The translations under genes and the position numbers were made by a program. A stretch of 64,000 nt of DNA from Nonomuraea corallina. GTDB lineage: Bacteria > Actinomycetota > Actinomycetes > Streptosporangiales > Streptosporangiaceae. A model generated the notes under the pieces. The model was given only the letters and a program-made list of their open reading frames with translations, had not been told where the DNA came from and did not search any database. Positions 25,423-33,028 of this stretch are shown here, piece by piece (the stretch's first letter is position 1; each line of letters opens with the position of its first letter). The stretch covers positions 44,071 to 108,070 of the forward strand of contig NZ_JAPNNL010000001.1 in NCBI RefSeq assembly GCF_027620315.1, in the 5' to 3' direction.

Positions 25423-25861
25423 CGGGTCCGCCCGGCGACATGCCGCGGTGCACCACGCCGAGCAGGTGCTCCGCGGTGATGTACCCCCAGTGCCGGGAGT
25501 CGGCGCTCCGCGCCCGGTTGTCGCCCAGCACCACCAGACATCCATGAGGTACGCGGTCGTCGCCCGCGTCCACGACCGCCCGTACCTCCGCGGGCACCGG
25601 ATCCCCTCCCACCGCGACCACCCGCTTGACCAGCCAGGGCCCCGAGCCTCCCGGCAGACCGGGTGGGGACGGTCTGCGTGCCACCATCACCTGCCCGGCG
25701 CGTACCTCCCGCAGCGGCACCCGGCGCACCAGCACCCTGTCCCCGTCCCGGAGGGCCGGCTCCATGCTGGGCCCCTCGACCGTGACCACGACCAGCCGCC
25801 GCCGTACCCAGAGCCAGAGCGCGACCAGCCCGCCGCCAACCGCCAGCACGACCGCGGTCAT
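25412..25861 (-). CDS. S26 family signal peptidase
   Basis: 149 residues. One N-terminal span (AVVLAVGGGLVALWLWV), then the SPase I boxes: VEGPSMEPALRDGDRVLV with nucleophile Ser32, WLVKRVVAVGGD with the general-base Lys79, and VVLGDNRARSADSRHWG. It is shorter than housekeeping SPase I (about half) but retains the catalytic dyad. Starts in an ATGA overlap with the ABC transporter stop, so it is the last gene of the peptide operon. Likely dedicated to cleaving the Cys-rich precursor (28319-28516) after its AKA motif; that is inference. Confidence 0.85.
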   Translation of the reverse strand: MTAVVLAVGGGLVALWLWVRRRLVVVTVEGPSMEPALRDGDRVLVRRVPLREVRAGQVMVARRPSPPGLPGGSGPWLVKRVVAVGGDPVPAEVRAVVDAGDDRVPHGCLVVLGDNRARSADSRHWGYITAEHLLGVVHRGMSPGGPVNA

Positions 25862-27702
25862 CCCGGTGCCGCCGCGGCCGACTCGTCGGCGTATCCCCGG
25901 GCCTGCAGGGAGAACAGCCGGGCGTAGCCACCCCGCCGTTCCATGAGCTCGGCGTGCGTCCCCGTCTCGGTCACCACGCCGCCCCCGAGCACGACGAGGC
26001 GATCGACGTCGCGCAGCGTCCCCAGGCGATGGGACACCAGCAGGCTGGTACGGTCCCCGCGGTACGCGCCGATGCTCGCGTGTATCCGCGCCTCGGCCTC
26101 GGCGTCCAGGCCCGAGCTCGGCTCGTCGAGGATGAGCAGGTCCCGGTTCTCCCGGAGGAACGCCCTGGCCAGAGCCAGCCGCTGCCACTGACCGCCCGAG
26201 AGGGTGACGCCGCTTCCCGAGCCGTCGTCGTCCGGATCCTGCGGGAACATCCTGCTGAGCAGCGTGTCGTACCCCCGGGGCAGCGACGCCACCAGGTGGT
26301 CGATCCCGGCGCGCCGGGCGGCGTCCTCGATCCTGGACTGGTCGTGCAGCGCGTCCAGGTCGCCGAGGCCGATGTTCTCCCGCACGGTGAGGTCGTAGGC
26401 CATGTAGTCCTGGAAGACCGCGCCGACCCGCTCCCGCAGGGTCGCAGGCGACACCTGGCGCAGGTCCACCCCGTCCCACAGGATGGCGCCCCGCGTCGGG
26501 TCGTACAGCCGGCACAGCAGCTTGACCAGCGTGCTCTTGCCCGCGCCGTTGATGCCCACCAGCCCGATCGACTGCCCGTAGGGGATCGTGAAACTGACGC
26601 CGCGCAGCACCCAGTCGTGCGCGTCGGAGTAGCGGAACCACACGTCTCGGAACTCGACGCCCCGGCGCAGGGCCGGGAGCCGGGCCGGCGGGTCGGCGAT
26701 CGGCAGGTCCGGCGCCGCGCGCACCACCCGCAGGTAGTGGTCGAAGAGCAGGAGCTCCTGGTGTACGCGGGCCAGTTGCTGGATCAGGCCGGTCAGCGCC
26801 GCCTGTACGCCGGCCACCGCCGCCACGAACATCATGATGTCGCCCGCCGTCAGGGTGCCCCGGCCGGCCGCCAGCACAGCCCAGACCAGTCCGGCGCCGG
26901 CCACCACGGCGCCCAGCAGCCCCAGCCAGCTCTGGACCGCGGCCTCGCGGCGGTCCGTCCCGCGCTGCGCGGCGTGCGCGGTGCGCAGTTGCCCGAGCAT
27001 CCGTTCACGGAGGAAGTCGCCCAGGCCGAACAGACGCACCTCCTTGGCCGCCCGGGGGTCGCACAGCAGGGCGGAGTAGAACAGCCGCCGGCGTTCGACG
27101 GGCCCGATCCGCCACATCATCGTGGCCCGGCGCCGCGACAGCGCGAGCTCCGCCAGCAGCGCGGGCACCGCGGCCGCGATCACCAGCAGTGCCATGACGG
27201 GACTGAGCACGTACAACGAGGCGAGGAAGCCGAGCCCGGTGACCAGTGCCTGGAGCAGCCCGGAGGCGCCCAGCACCAGCGCGGCAGGGGCGTCGTCGGC
27301 CGCCTGCTCGGCGAGCCTGAGCCGGTCCAGGAAGCGCGGCTCCTCGAACCGGCTCAGGCCGGGAAAGGTGTTGACCGCTTTATAGAGCCGGTCCTGCGTG
27401 AGCAGCCCCACCCGCCGCCGCAGCTCGCTACGGACGTACTGGGTGATCTGTGGCAGCGCAGCCGCGGCCGCGCCGACGAGGGCCAAGCCGAGGGCGAGGC
27501 CCCCCAGGGACGGGACCGGTCCGGCTGCCACCACCTGCTCCAGCACCAGCTTGGTGAGCCAGGCCGCCGTCACCGGCAGAGCGGCGCCGGCCACCGTCAT
27601 CACGAGTTCGAGCGCGAGATGGCCTGGAGCCGCCCGCATCGCCAGCGCCACCGCCGCGGCCAGTCCCTCCAGGTGCGTCCGGCGAGCGGGGGCGGCCGTC
27701 AT
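25858..27702 (-). CDS. ABC transporter, fused permease and ATPase (peptide exporter type)
   Basis: 614 residues. N-terminal ABC_membrane domain with six spans (AAPGHLALELVMTVAGAALPVTAAWLTKLV and later ones), no C39 peptidase domain. The C-terminal ATPase has Walker A GINGAGKSTLVKLL, Q-loop VFQDYMAYDLTV, signature LSGGQWQRLALARAF, Walker B DLLILDEPSSGLD and the H-loop LLVSHRLGTLRDVD. This is the half-transporter layout of lantibiotic/lasso exporters without built-in protease. Starts at ATG 27702, 4-bp overlap with the TlpA gene before it and another with the S26 gene after it; proteolysis is probably left to that S26 enzyme. Confidence 0.88.
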   Translation of the reverse strand: MTAAPARRTHLEGLAAAVALAMRAAPGHLALELVMTVAGAALPVTAAWLTKLVLEQVVAAGPVPSLGGLALGLALVGAAAAALPQITQYVRSELRRRVGLLTQDRLYKAVNTFPGLSRFEEPRFLDRLRLAEQAADDAPAALVLGASGLLQALVTGLGFLASLYVLSPVMALLVIAAAVPALLAELALSRRRATMMWRIGPVERRRLFYSALLCDPRAAKEVRLFGLGDFLRERMLGQLRTAHAAQRGTDRREAAVQSWLGLLGAVVAGAGLVWAVLAAGRGTLTAGDIMMFVAAVAGVQAALTGLIQQLARVHQELLLFDHYLRVVRAAPDLPIADPPARLPALRRGVEFRDVWFRYSDAHDWVLRGVSFTIPYGQSIGLVGINGAGKSTLVKLLCRLYDPTRGAILWDGVDLRQVSPATLRERVGAVFQDYMAYDLTVRENIGLGDLDALHDQSRIEDAARRAGIDHLVASLPRGYDTLLSRMFPQDPDDDGSGSGVTLSGGQWQRLALARAFLRENRDLLILDEPSSGLDAEAEARIHASIGAYRGDRTSLLVSHRLGTLRDVDRLVVLGGGVVTETGTHAELMERRGGYARLFSLQARGYADESAAAAPG

Positions 27703-28235
27703 GCGGGCGTCTTGGCGGTCAGGTCCTCGAGCGTGGTCCCGCCGGCCACGATCATGCCCTCCTCCACCAGCGCGAGGGTGGGGAACGCCGTGACCCCGAA
27801 GGCGCCGGCGATCGGCCCGTCGAACCGCTCCACCACGACTCGCGCCACGGACCGCGCCCGGCCGACGAAGTCCTGCGCCTCCTCCGGCCGCGAGGTGACC
27901 ACGACGACGAGCACCTGGTCGCGGCCGCCGGGGAAGGCACGGGCGTGGTCCACGAACTCGGGCAGGCGTTCCAGGCACGGAGCACAGGTCGTGGAGAAGA
28001 ATCCCACCGCGGTCCGGCCCGTGAGATGAGCGCGGGTCAGCGGGTCGCCGTCCACGGTCACCGCGGTGAAACCCCTGACGGCGCCGCCGACGCGGACGCC
28101 CTGGTCCGGGGCCGAATGCCCGGCCAGCGCTCTGTCGTGCTCCCTCAGCCGCCGGATGACGCCGAACGTGAGGATCAGGTTGAGGGCTCCGATCAGCCCG
28201 ACGAGAATCACGCCCGCGAGCAGATACGGCGTCAT
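27699..28235 (-). CDS. TlpA-like membrane-anchored thioredoxin-fold protein
   Basis: 178 residues from ATG 28235. One N-terminal span (YLLAGVILVGLIGALNLILTFGVI) anchors the thioredoxin domain. Active site is C84-A-P-C87 in FFSTTCAPCLERLPEF, and the cis-Pro loop is VTAFPTLALV. It resembles MauD/TlpA proteins, which sit outside the membrane and exchange disulfides in substrate proteins. Between the Cys-rich peptide gene (84 bp upstream) and the exporter, with which it overlaps by ATGA. It presumably forms or reshuffles disulfides in the exported peptide with electrons handled by MauE. Confidence 0.85.
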   Translation of the reverse strand: MTPYLLAGVILVGLIGALNLILTFGVIRRLREHDRALAGHSAPDQGVRVGGAVRGFTAVTVDGDPLTRAHLTGRTAVGFFSTTCAPCLERLPEFVDHARAFPGGRDQVLVVVVTSRPEEAQDFVGRARSVARVVVERFDGPIAGAFGVTAFPTLALVEEGMIVAGGTTLEDLTAKTPA

Positions 28236-28318
28236 GCGATGTCTCTCATCCTTGTCGAAGTGACGGAAGGGCTGGTGCGGGACGGCGACCATGGTCCGGT
28301 CGCCGTCCCGGAATTCGG

Positions 28319-28516
28319 TCAGTGATATCTCTTCTCACACCTACGGACCCAGTGGCAGCCGTTGCAGCGCCACTTGTAGTACCACCCTCCGGTGTCGCAG
28401 GCCGCGCCCCAGTACCAGCCCGATCCGCTGCAGGAGCACGGGTCGGCCTTCGCTGTGACGGCCGGCGCGAATACGCCGAGGAGACGATCGGCCACCTTTT
28501 CGGCAATTCTGGTCAT
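28319..28516 (-). CDS. Candidate precursor of a secreted six-cysteine peptide
   Basis: 65 residues. The N-terminus MTRIAEKVADRLLGVFAPAV is basic/amphipathic and ends in the signal-peptidase-type motif A22-K-A24 before Asp25. The remaining 41 residues hold six Cys (27, 29, 40, 51, 54, 60) and six Trp with four Tyr (GWYWGAAC, GWYYKWRC, CHWVRRC), an extreme composition for a 41-residue peptide. ATG 28516 follows GAAAGG at ten bases; an earlier in-frame ATG would add 16 residues but lacks an SD. It precedes the TlpA, ABC exporter and S26 peptidase genes on the same strand. No known RiPP class recognised. Confidence 0.7.
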   Translation of the reverse strand: MTRIAEKVADRLLGVFAPAVTAKADPCSCSGSGWYWGAACDTGGWYYKWRCNGCHWVRRCEKRYH

Positions 28517-28655
28517 GCCTGTCGTGCCTTTCTCTGCTGTTGGTTCGACGAACCGCGACAGCATGGGCCGCGCGGCGTCAGACGGACAGATGCCACGGCC
28601 ACGGAAAGACGAAATCCCCCGTAGTGCGTTGGCCACTGAGATCGTGGCATCGGCG

Positions 28656-28684
28656 GAGATAGTCCTCGTATATCTGCCGTATAT
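28656..28684 (-). promoter_or_regulatory. SARP-type heptamer direct repeat upstream of the Cys-rich peptide gene
   Basis: On the minus strand ATATACG occurs at 28684-28678 and again at 28673-28667, separated by four bases: an exact 11-bp period. SARP proteins bind such heptameric direct repeats on one DNA face just upstream of the -10; TATCTC at 28661-28656 is a possible -10. The site lies in the gap between the SARP gene's end and the peptide gene, so that SARP is the natural binder. Confidence 0.55.
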
Positions 28685-28700
28685 GGGAGGACCGCATCCC

Positions 28701-31520
28701 CTACCGGGGAGCCTCACCAGGCAGGTGCGCACCGAGCCGGTCGAGGTGATCGCGGACCGCTCCGGCCTCGTCGTGCCCGAGCTCCTCGTAAACGGCCAGC
28801 GCGGCTTCGAGGTGGGCCGTCGCCTCCTCGGTGCGCTCCCGCGCGCCGTGGGCGAGACCGAGCGCCACGTGCGCTCCCGCGCGCAGCAGGGTGTCCCCTG
28901 TGCGGACCGCGAGCGCCAGAGCCCGCTCGCCACACGACACCGAACTCTCGTACGCGCCCATGTCGCGGTGGAGCGCGCTCATGCTGACCAGGATCTGGGC
29001 GATGTCCCGGTCGCCGCAGCCCGTCTCACTGATCTCCAGCGCCGTCCGATAGTGGCTCATCGCCGGGTCGAGCCGCCCGACGAGGTGGTGCGCCTCACCC
29101 AGGTTGCTGTACAGCAGGGCGTGGAAGTGATGGGCGTCCTCCAGGGACGCACCCAGGCCGGCCGCCTCCTCCAGCCACCGGATGGCCTCCTCCGGGCGGC
29201 GGGCGTTGATGTACACGGCGCCGAGGTTGAGCAGGGCCGTGGCCGCGCCCAAGGTGTCTCCGAGCCCGAGCCGGAGCCGGTGCGCTCGGCGGCAGGCCGC
29301 CACGGCGCGTTCGGTGTGGCCCATCAGGCTGTGGATGACGGCCAGCCGCCCCACGATCATCGCCTCTCCTGCGGGGTCCGCGGCCCTCACGGCCGCCTCC
29401 GCCGCGACGGTGTGCAGGTCGGCCCACTGCCTCGTGTGGTGGCGCCGCTGCAGCCAGCTGTACATGGCCGCCACGATCTGCCAGGCCAGCGCCGGATGTG
29501 AACGCGCCGCGCCCTGTACGGCGGCGTTCAGGTTCGCGGCGTCGGCGTCGAACCAGGCGAGGGCCGCGTTGTCGTCGGCGAAGTCCATGGGCCGGGTCGG
29601 GAAGCTGAAGTTGGGCCGCTCCTTCGGCCGGAGCACCCGATCGGCCGCGTTCGCGGCGTCGCGGTACCACGTCAGCATGGCGGTCATGGCCTGGTCCCGC
29701 TGGTCCGCGCTCTCCTCGGCCAGGCATCGCTCATGGGCGTAGATCCGTACCAGCTCGTGCATCACGTAGTGGTCGCCGGACACCGGCTGAAGCAGGTGGG
29801 CGGAGACGAGCCGTCCAAGGAGTACCCGGGTCTCGCCGGTCGTGCCGCCCACCAGGGCGGCGGCGACGGCCAGGGACGGCTTGGGGCCGGGGTGGAGCCC
29901 GAGGAGCCGGAACATCCTGCGGACGGGCTCGCTCAGCGGGCGGAGCGAGGCGCGCAGGACCGCGCGTACCGAGATCTCGTCCTCGTCGACGGCCAGCCTG
30001 TCCAGACGTACGCGCTCGTCGGCCATCTCCGCCACCAGCTCGGCGACGGCCGAATCGTAGGTCGACATCTCCAGGCGCGAGGCGGCGATCCGCAGGGCCA
30101 AAGGAATCCGGTCGCACAGCTCTGCCAGCTCCTCCGTGCCCGCGACGCTCCCGTGGTGAGGGAGCCGTTCCCGGATGAGGGCGACGGCGTCGGCCATCGG
30201 CAGCGGCCCGAGCGAGATCCGCGGCACGCCGTGCGTGGTGGCCAGACCGTCCAGGCGGAGCCGGCTGGTGACCAGGGTAAGGCTCCGCCCGGCCCCCGGG
30301 AGCAGCGCGCGCACCTGACCGGCCGAGGCGGCGTTGTCCAGCACGACCAGCATCCGCCGGTCGGCCATCAGCGACCGGAACAAGGCTGCCCGCTCCTCCG
30401 TCTCGGCGGGGATCCGCCCTGGCGGGACGTCCAGGGCCCGCAGGAAGCGCTCCAGCACCAGCCCCGGATGCAGCGGCGTCTCGGGCCCGAACCCCCTCAG
30501 GTCCACGAAAAGCTGCCCGTCGGCGAACAGGTGGCGGGAGAGCTGAGCCCACCGGACCGCCAAGGCCGTCTTCCCCACACCCCCGGGACCCACCACGGCG
30601 ACCACTCCGGCGTCCGCCGTGATCTCGTCCAGACGCTGGATCTCGTCGTCGCGTCCCACGAATCCGAGCGGACCGCCCGGTAACTGGGCGGGCACCGGTG
30701 GCCGGGCCGGGAGCTCCGGGGTGTCCGTCCCTCGCGACCGATGGAGCTCCGGGCCGTCCGCCCGTCGCGACCGGTCGAGCTCCGGGTCGGAGATGAGGAT
30801 GGCCCTTTCCAGGGAACGCAGCTCCTGGCCCGGCTCCAGGCCCAGCTCGTCGATGAGGACACGGCGTGCCCGTCGATAAGCCTGCAGAGCGTCCGCCCGC
30901 CGGCCGGACCGGTAGAGAGCGAGCATCAGCTGCGACCACAGCCGCTCACGGAAGGCATGCCGGCTCACCAGGGCGGAGAGCTCCGCCACCAGAGAGGCGT
31001 CCTCCCCCAGGCGCAGGTCCGCCTCTATCCGCTGTTCCAGGGCGACCAGGTGCCATTCCTCCAGACGGGACCGCTCCTCGCCGAGGGCGGACTCGGCCGA
31101 GAGGTCCGCGAACGGGGATCCCTGCCACAGCTCCAGCGCCGCACCGAGCACCCGCCGAGCCCTGACCGGATCCCCCGCCGTAAACGCCTCCTGGCCGTCC
31201 CGTACCAGAGCGACGAACCGGCAGGCGTCGACCTCGGCGCAGTCGACGTCGAGCCGGTAACCGGCACCACCTTCACGCAGGATCCGGTCCGCTCCCAGGA
31301 TCATGCGCAGGCCACGCGTGTACAGCCGCAGATTGGCCGCCGCGGAAGGCGGAGGCGCGGGGCCCCACAGCGCGTCGATCAGGTAGTCGGCGGAGAAGCC
31401 GCCATGCGGGTGACCGAGCAGCACCGCGAGCAGGAGCCGCTGCTTGCGCGGCCCCAAGGCCGGAACGACGTCCCCGGACCGGACCCGTAACGGACCCAGC
31501 ACCTTGAACTCCACGATCAC
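28701..31520 (-). CDS. AfsR/SARP family regulator with NB-ARC and TPR domains
   Basis: 939 residues from GTG 31520 (GTG 31514 is equally placed after GGAAGGGGG). Domains in order: winged-helix Trans_reg_C (VEFKVLGPLRVRSGD to GYRLDVD, about 1-95), bacterial transcriptional activator domain (VDACRFVALV to SLERAIL, about 100-245), NB-ARC ATPase with P-loop GPGGVGKTALAVRWA and LVVLDNAASAGQVRALLPG (about 280-520), then helical repeats ending in several TPRs (AATALLNLGAVYINARRPEEAIRWLEEA). Such large SARPs activate specialised-metabolite or peptide clusters, with ATP and other signals tuning activity. It lies directly upstream of the peptide operon. Confidence 0.92.
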   Translation of the reverse strand: MIVEFKVLGPLRVRSGDVVPALGPRKQRLLLAVLLGHPHGGFSADYLIDALWGPAPPPSAAANLRLYTRGLRMILGADRILREGGAGYRLDVDCAEVDACRFVALVRDGQEAFTAGDPVRARRVLGAALELWQGSPFADLSAESALGEERSRLEEWHLVALEQRIEADLRLGEDASLVAELSALVSRHAFRERLWSQLMLALYRSGRRADALQAYRRARRVLIDELGLEPGQELRSLERAILISDPELDRSRRADGPELHRSRGTDTPELPARPPVPAQLPGGPLGFVGRDDEIQRLDEITADAGVVAVVGPGGVGKTALAVRWAQLSRHLFADGQLFVDLRGFGPETPLHPGLVLERFLRALDVPPGRIPAETEERAALFRSLMADRRMLVVLDNAASAGQVRALLPGAGRSLTLVTSRLRLDGLATTHGVPRISLGPLPMADAVALIRERLPHHGSVAGTEELAELCDRIPLALRIAASRLEMSTYDSAVAELVAEMADERVRLDRLAVDEDEISVRAVLRASLRPLSEPVRRMFRLLGLHPGPKPSLAVAAALVGGTTGETRVLLGRLVSAHLLQPVSGDHYVMHELVRIYAHERCLAEESADQRDQAMTAMLTWYRDAANAADRVLRPKERPNFSFPTRPMDFADDNAALAWFDADAANLNAAVQGAARSHPALAWQIVAAMYSWLQRRHHTRQWADLHTVAAEAAVRAADPAGEAMIVGRLAVIHSLMGHTERAVAACRRAHRLRLGLGDTLGAATALLNLGAVYINARRPEEAIRWLEEAAGLGASLEDAHHFHALLYSNLGEAHHLVGRLDPAMSHYRTALEISETGCGDRDIAQILVSMSALHRDMGAYESSVSCGERALALAVRTGDTLLRAGAHVALGLAHGARERTEEATAHLEAALAVYEELGHDEAGAVRDHLDRLGAHLPGEAPR

Positions 31521-31742
31521 GCCCCCTTCCGCGTGTCGCGTACGGCACTCGCGCGCACGACCGCGAAACGCCCGCCGAACAGAACCCCCGCTCGGTCGAC
31601 GGTCACCCGTCACCCTAGCCCGCGTGATCCCGGGATGCCGTACGCGGCAAACGCCGGCTCCGCGCCGAGCACGCACCGCCTCGCACCCGCACCACAGGAG
31701 GAGGCGGTTTCGTGATCGAAGCCAGGACAGCGAACGCCCGGC

Positions 31743-31966
31743 TCAGCCAGTCACTGCAGAAGACCTGAAGTCGTCCTGGCGCGCGGCGAACAGGCCGGCC
31801 GCGAGCCAGACCCACAGCACCGGGCCCACCCATCGCCGCGCCCGCACGGGCGTCGGCGATCGTGGCGAGCCACTGCGCCCGGTCATCGGGCAGCTCGAAC
31901 TGCAAGGCCAGGAAGCCGACGCTGAGCAGAGCGAACGCGAGGAGGGCTTTACGCCTAGTTAGATCT
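31743..31966 (-). pseudogene. Remnant of a small two-span membrane protein
   Basis: One frame reads TRRKALLAFALLSVGFLALQ then FELPDDRAQWLATIADARAGA and loses sense; a second frame (+1) picks up as RRWVGPVLWVWLAAGLFAAR then QDD and stops at 31743. Together they look like one two-span protein broken by a frameshift. No start or SD is visible. This is the only coding-like signal in the 683-bp gap 31521-32203 after the SARP gene; the rest of the gap holds nothing I can support. Confidence 0.35.
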
Positions 31967-32203
31967 CCGTTCTCGCCTGCTCGATTTGCCGCACGATGGC
32001 ATGGGCGCCATGCGCCTGTGCGATGTCCGCCGCCAGGTGGCCGTGCCCCGGCCGTCGTGGGCGAACCGGGCGATCGTTACCGCGCTCGCGCGAATCCTGC
32101 CCCGAGGCCGCCGAAGTCACCTGTGCTTGGCAGCCGAAAATCCGGGCTGAGGATACCGGCGTATCGCCGGGCAGATCGCTGGCCTGGGCCGGAAGGTGTC
32201 CCT

Positions 32204-32491
32204 TCACGCCGTCACCGTGAAGCGGGCGCCGCGGTCGCCGCGCGGGCCCGCCTCGTACGGCTCGATGAAGCCGTCGTGCGGCGCGCCGGGCTCGAGACCC
32301 AGCTCCTGCCCCGCGGCGAACCCGCTCTCCAGCACCTCGCCGGTCGGCAGCACGATCTGCGAAACGGTCGCGACGAGGTGGCCCTCGCCGGGACCGGCGC
32401 GCAGCTCGAAGCAGAAGCACGGCGGCACGAACGAGCGCAGACCGTTGTCGATGATCCGCACGCCCCGCACGCCGGTCGGATGTTCCGTCAT
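32204..32491 (-). CDS. Hypothetical protein (95 aa)
   Basis: Soluble, begins MTEHPTGVRGVRIIDNGLRS and contains FCFELRAGPGEGHLVATVSQIVLPTGEVLESG. Starts in an ATGA overlap with the preceding CxxC protein, so it is the third gene of the Hint-metallopeptidase operon. No domain recognised. Its small size and tight coupling make it a candidate inhibitor, substrate or chaperone of that system (inference). Confidence 0.7.
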   Translation of the reverse strand: MTEHPTGVRGVRIIDNGLRSFVPPCFCFELRAGPGEGHLVATVSQIVLPTGEVLESGFAAGQELGLEPGAPHDGFIEPYEAGPRGDRGARFTVTA

Positions 32492-33024
32492 TGCGGCGAC
32501 CCCACCTTCTCGCCCCATCGGTTGACGTCCCCCCTGCCCGGCCGCGGGTCCGGGCACGTCTCTGACGGGATCCTCGCCTTGCTCGCCACCACGCACCCGC
32601 ACAGGTCGCAGATCTTGCGGTCGTCTCCGCGGCGGGCGACCGTCGCGACGTCGTACAGCTTGCTCTGCGGCGGGTCCGTGAGGTGCGGGCACTGCCGGCA
32701 GGCGGCGAGCCGGCGCTCGTACTGCTCGTCCGGGACGAACTCGAAGCCCGATTTCGCCCACTTCCAGAACGAGCTCGCCGCCTGCCGGGACAGCTTCGCG
32801 GCCGACCGCGGCACCGGCGACGCGCCCGCGGTCTCCGGTGGCGAGTCCAGCAGCAGACGCAGGAATGCCGGTGTCTGCCGGGAGATCAGCAGGTGGTGCA
32901 GGTACAGCGGGTCGTCCACCACGGCCAGGACCACGTCGTCGGAGATCTCACCGGCACCGGGGCCGAGCAGCTCCGACAGGCGTTCACGGATCTGCTCGGT
33001 CCCGATGCTCGACTGATGGGTCAA
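32488..33024 (-). CDS. Hypothetical protein with zinc-finger-like Cys clusters
   Basis: 178 residues. N-terminal two thirds helical (RERLSELLGPGAGEISDDVV; YLHHLLISRQTPAFLRLLLD); C-terminal third carries CRQCPHL, then KICDLCGCVVASKARIPSETCPD and a final GDVNRWGE. The CxxC/CxxCxC/C spacing suggests one or two zinc sites or an iron-sulfur site. It starts 4 bp after the Hint-metallopeptidase stop and overlaps the next gene by 4 bp: a three-gene operon. Family not recognised by name; the Cys-rich tail with K-A-R-I-P resembles uncharacterised proteins found beside peptide-modification genes. Confidence 0.75.
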   Translation of the reverse strand: MTHQSSIGTEQIRERLSELLGPGAGEISDDVVLAVVDDPLYLHHLLISRQTPAFLRLLLDSPPETAGASPVPRSAAKLSRQAASSFWKWAKSGFEFVPDEQYERRLAACRQCPHLTDPPQSKLYDVATVARRGDDRKICDLCGCVVASKARIPSETCPDPRPGRGDVNRWGEKVGSPQ

Positions 33025-33028
33025 GGGA

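Noticed and set aside
24544..25545. Minus-strand 333-aa frame over the MauE-like gene
   Set aside because: Gln/Arg/His-rich antisense translation; the plus-strand MauE-like protein has proper spans and the CHCFG motif.
25954..28029. Plus-strand open frame of 691 codons
   Set aside because: Antisense of the ABC exporter and TlpA genes; composition is typical of a shadow frame.
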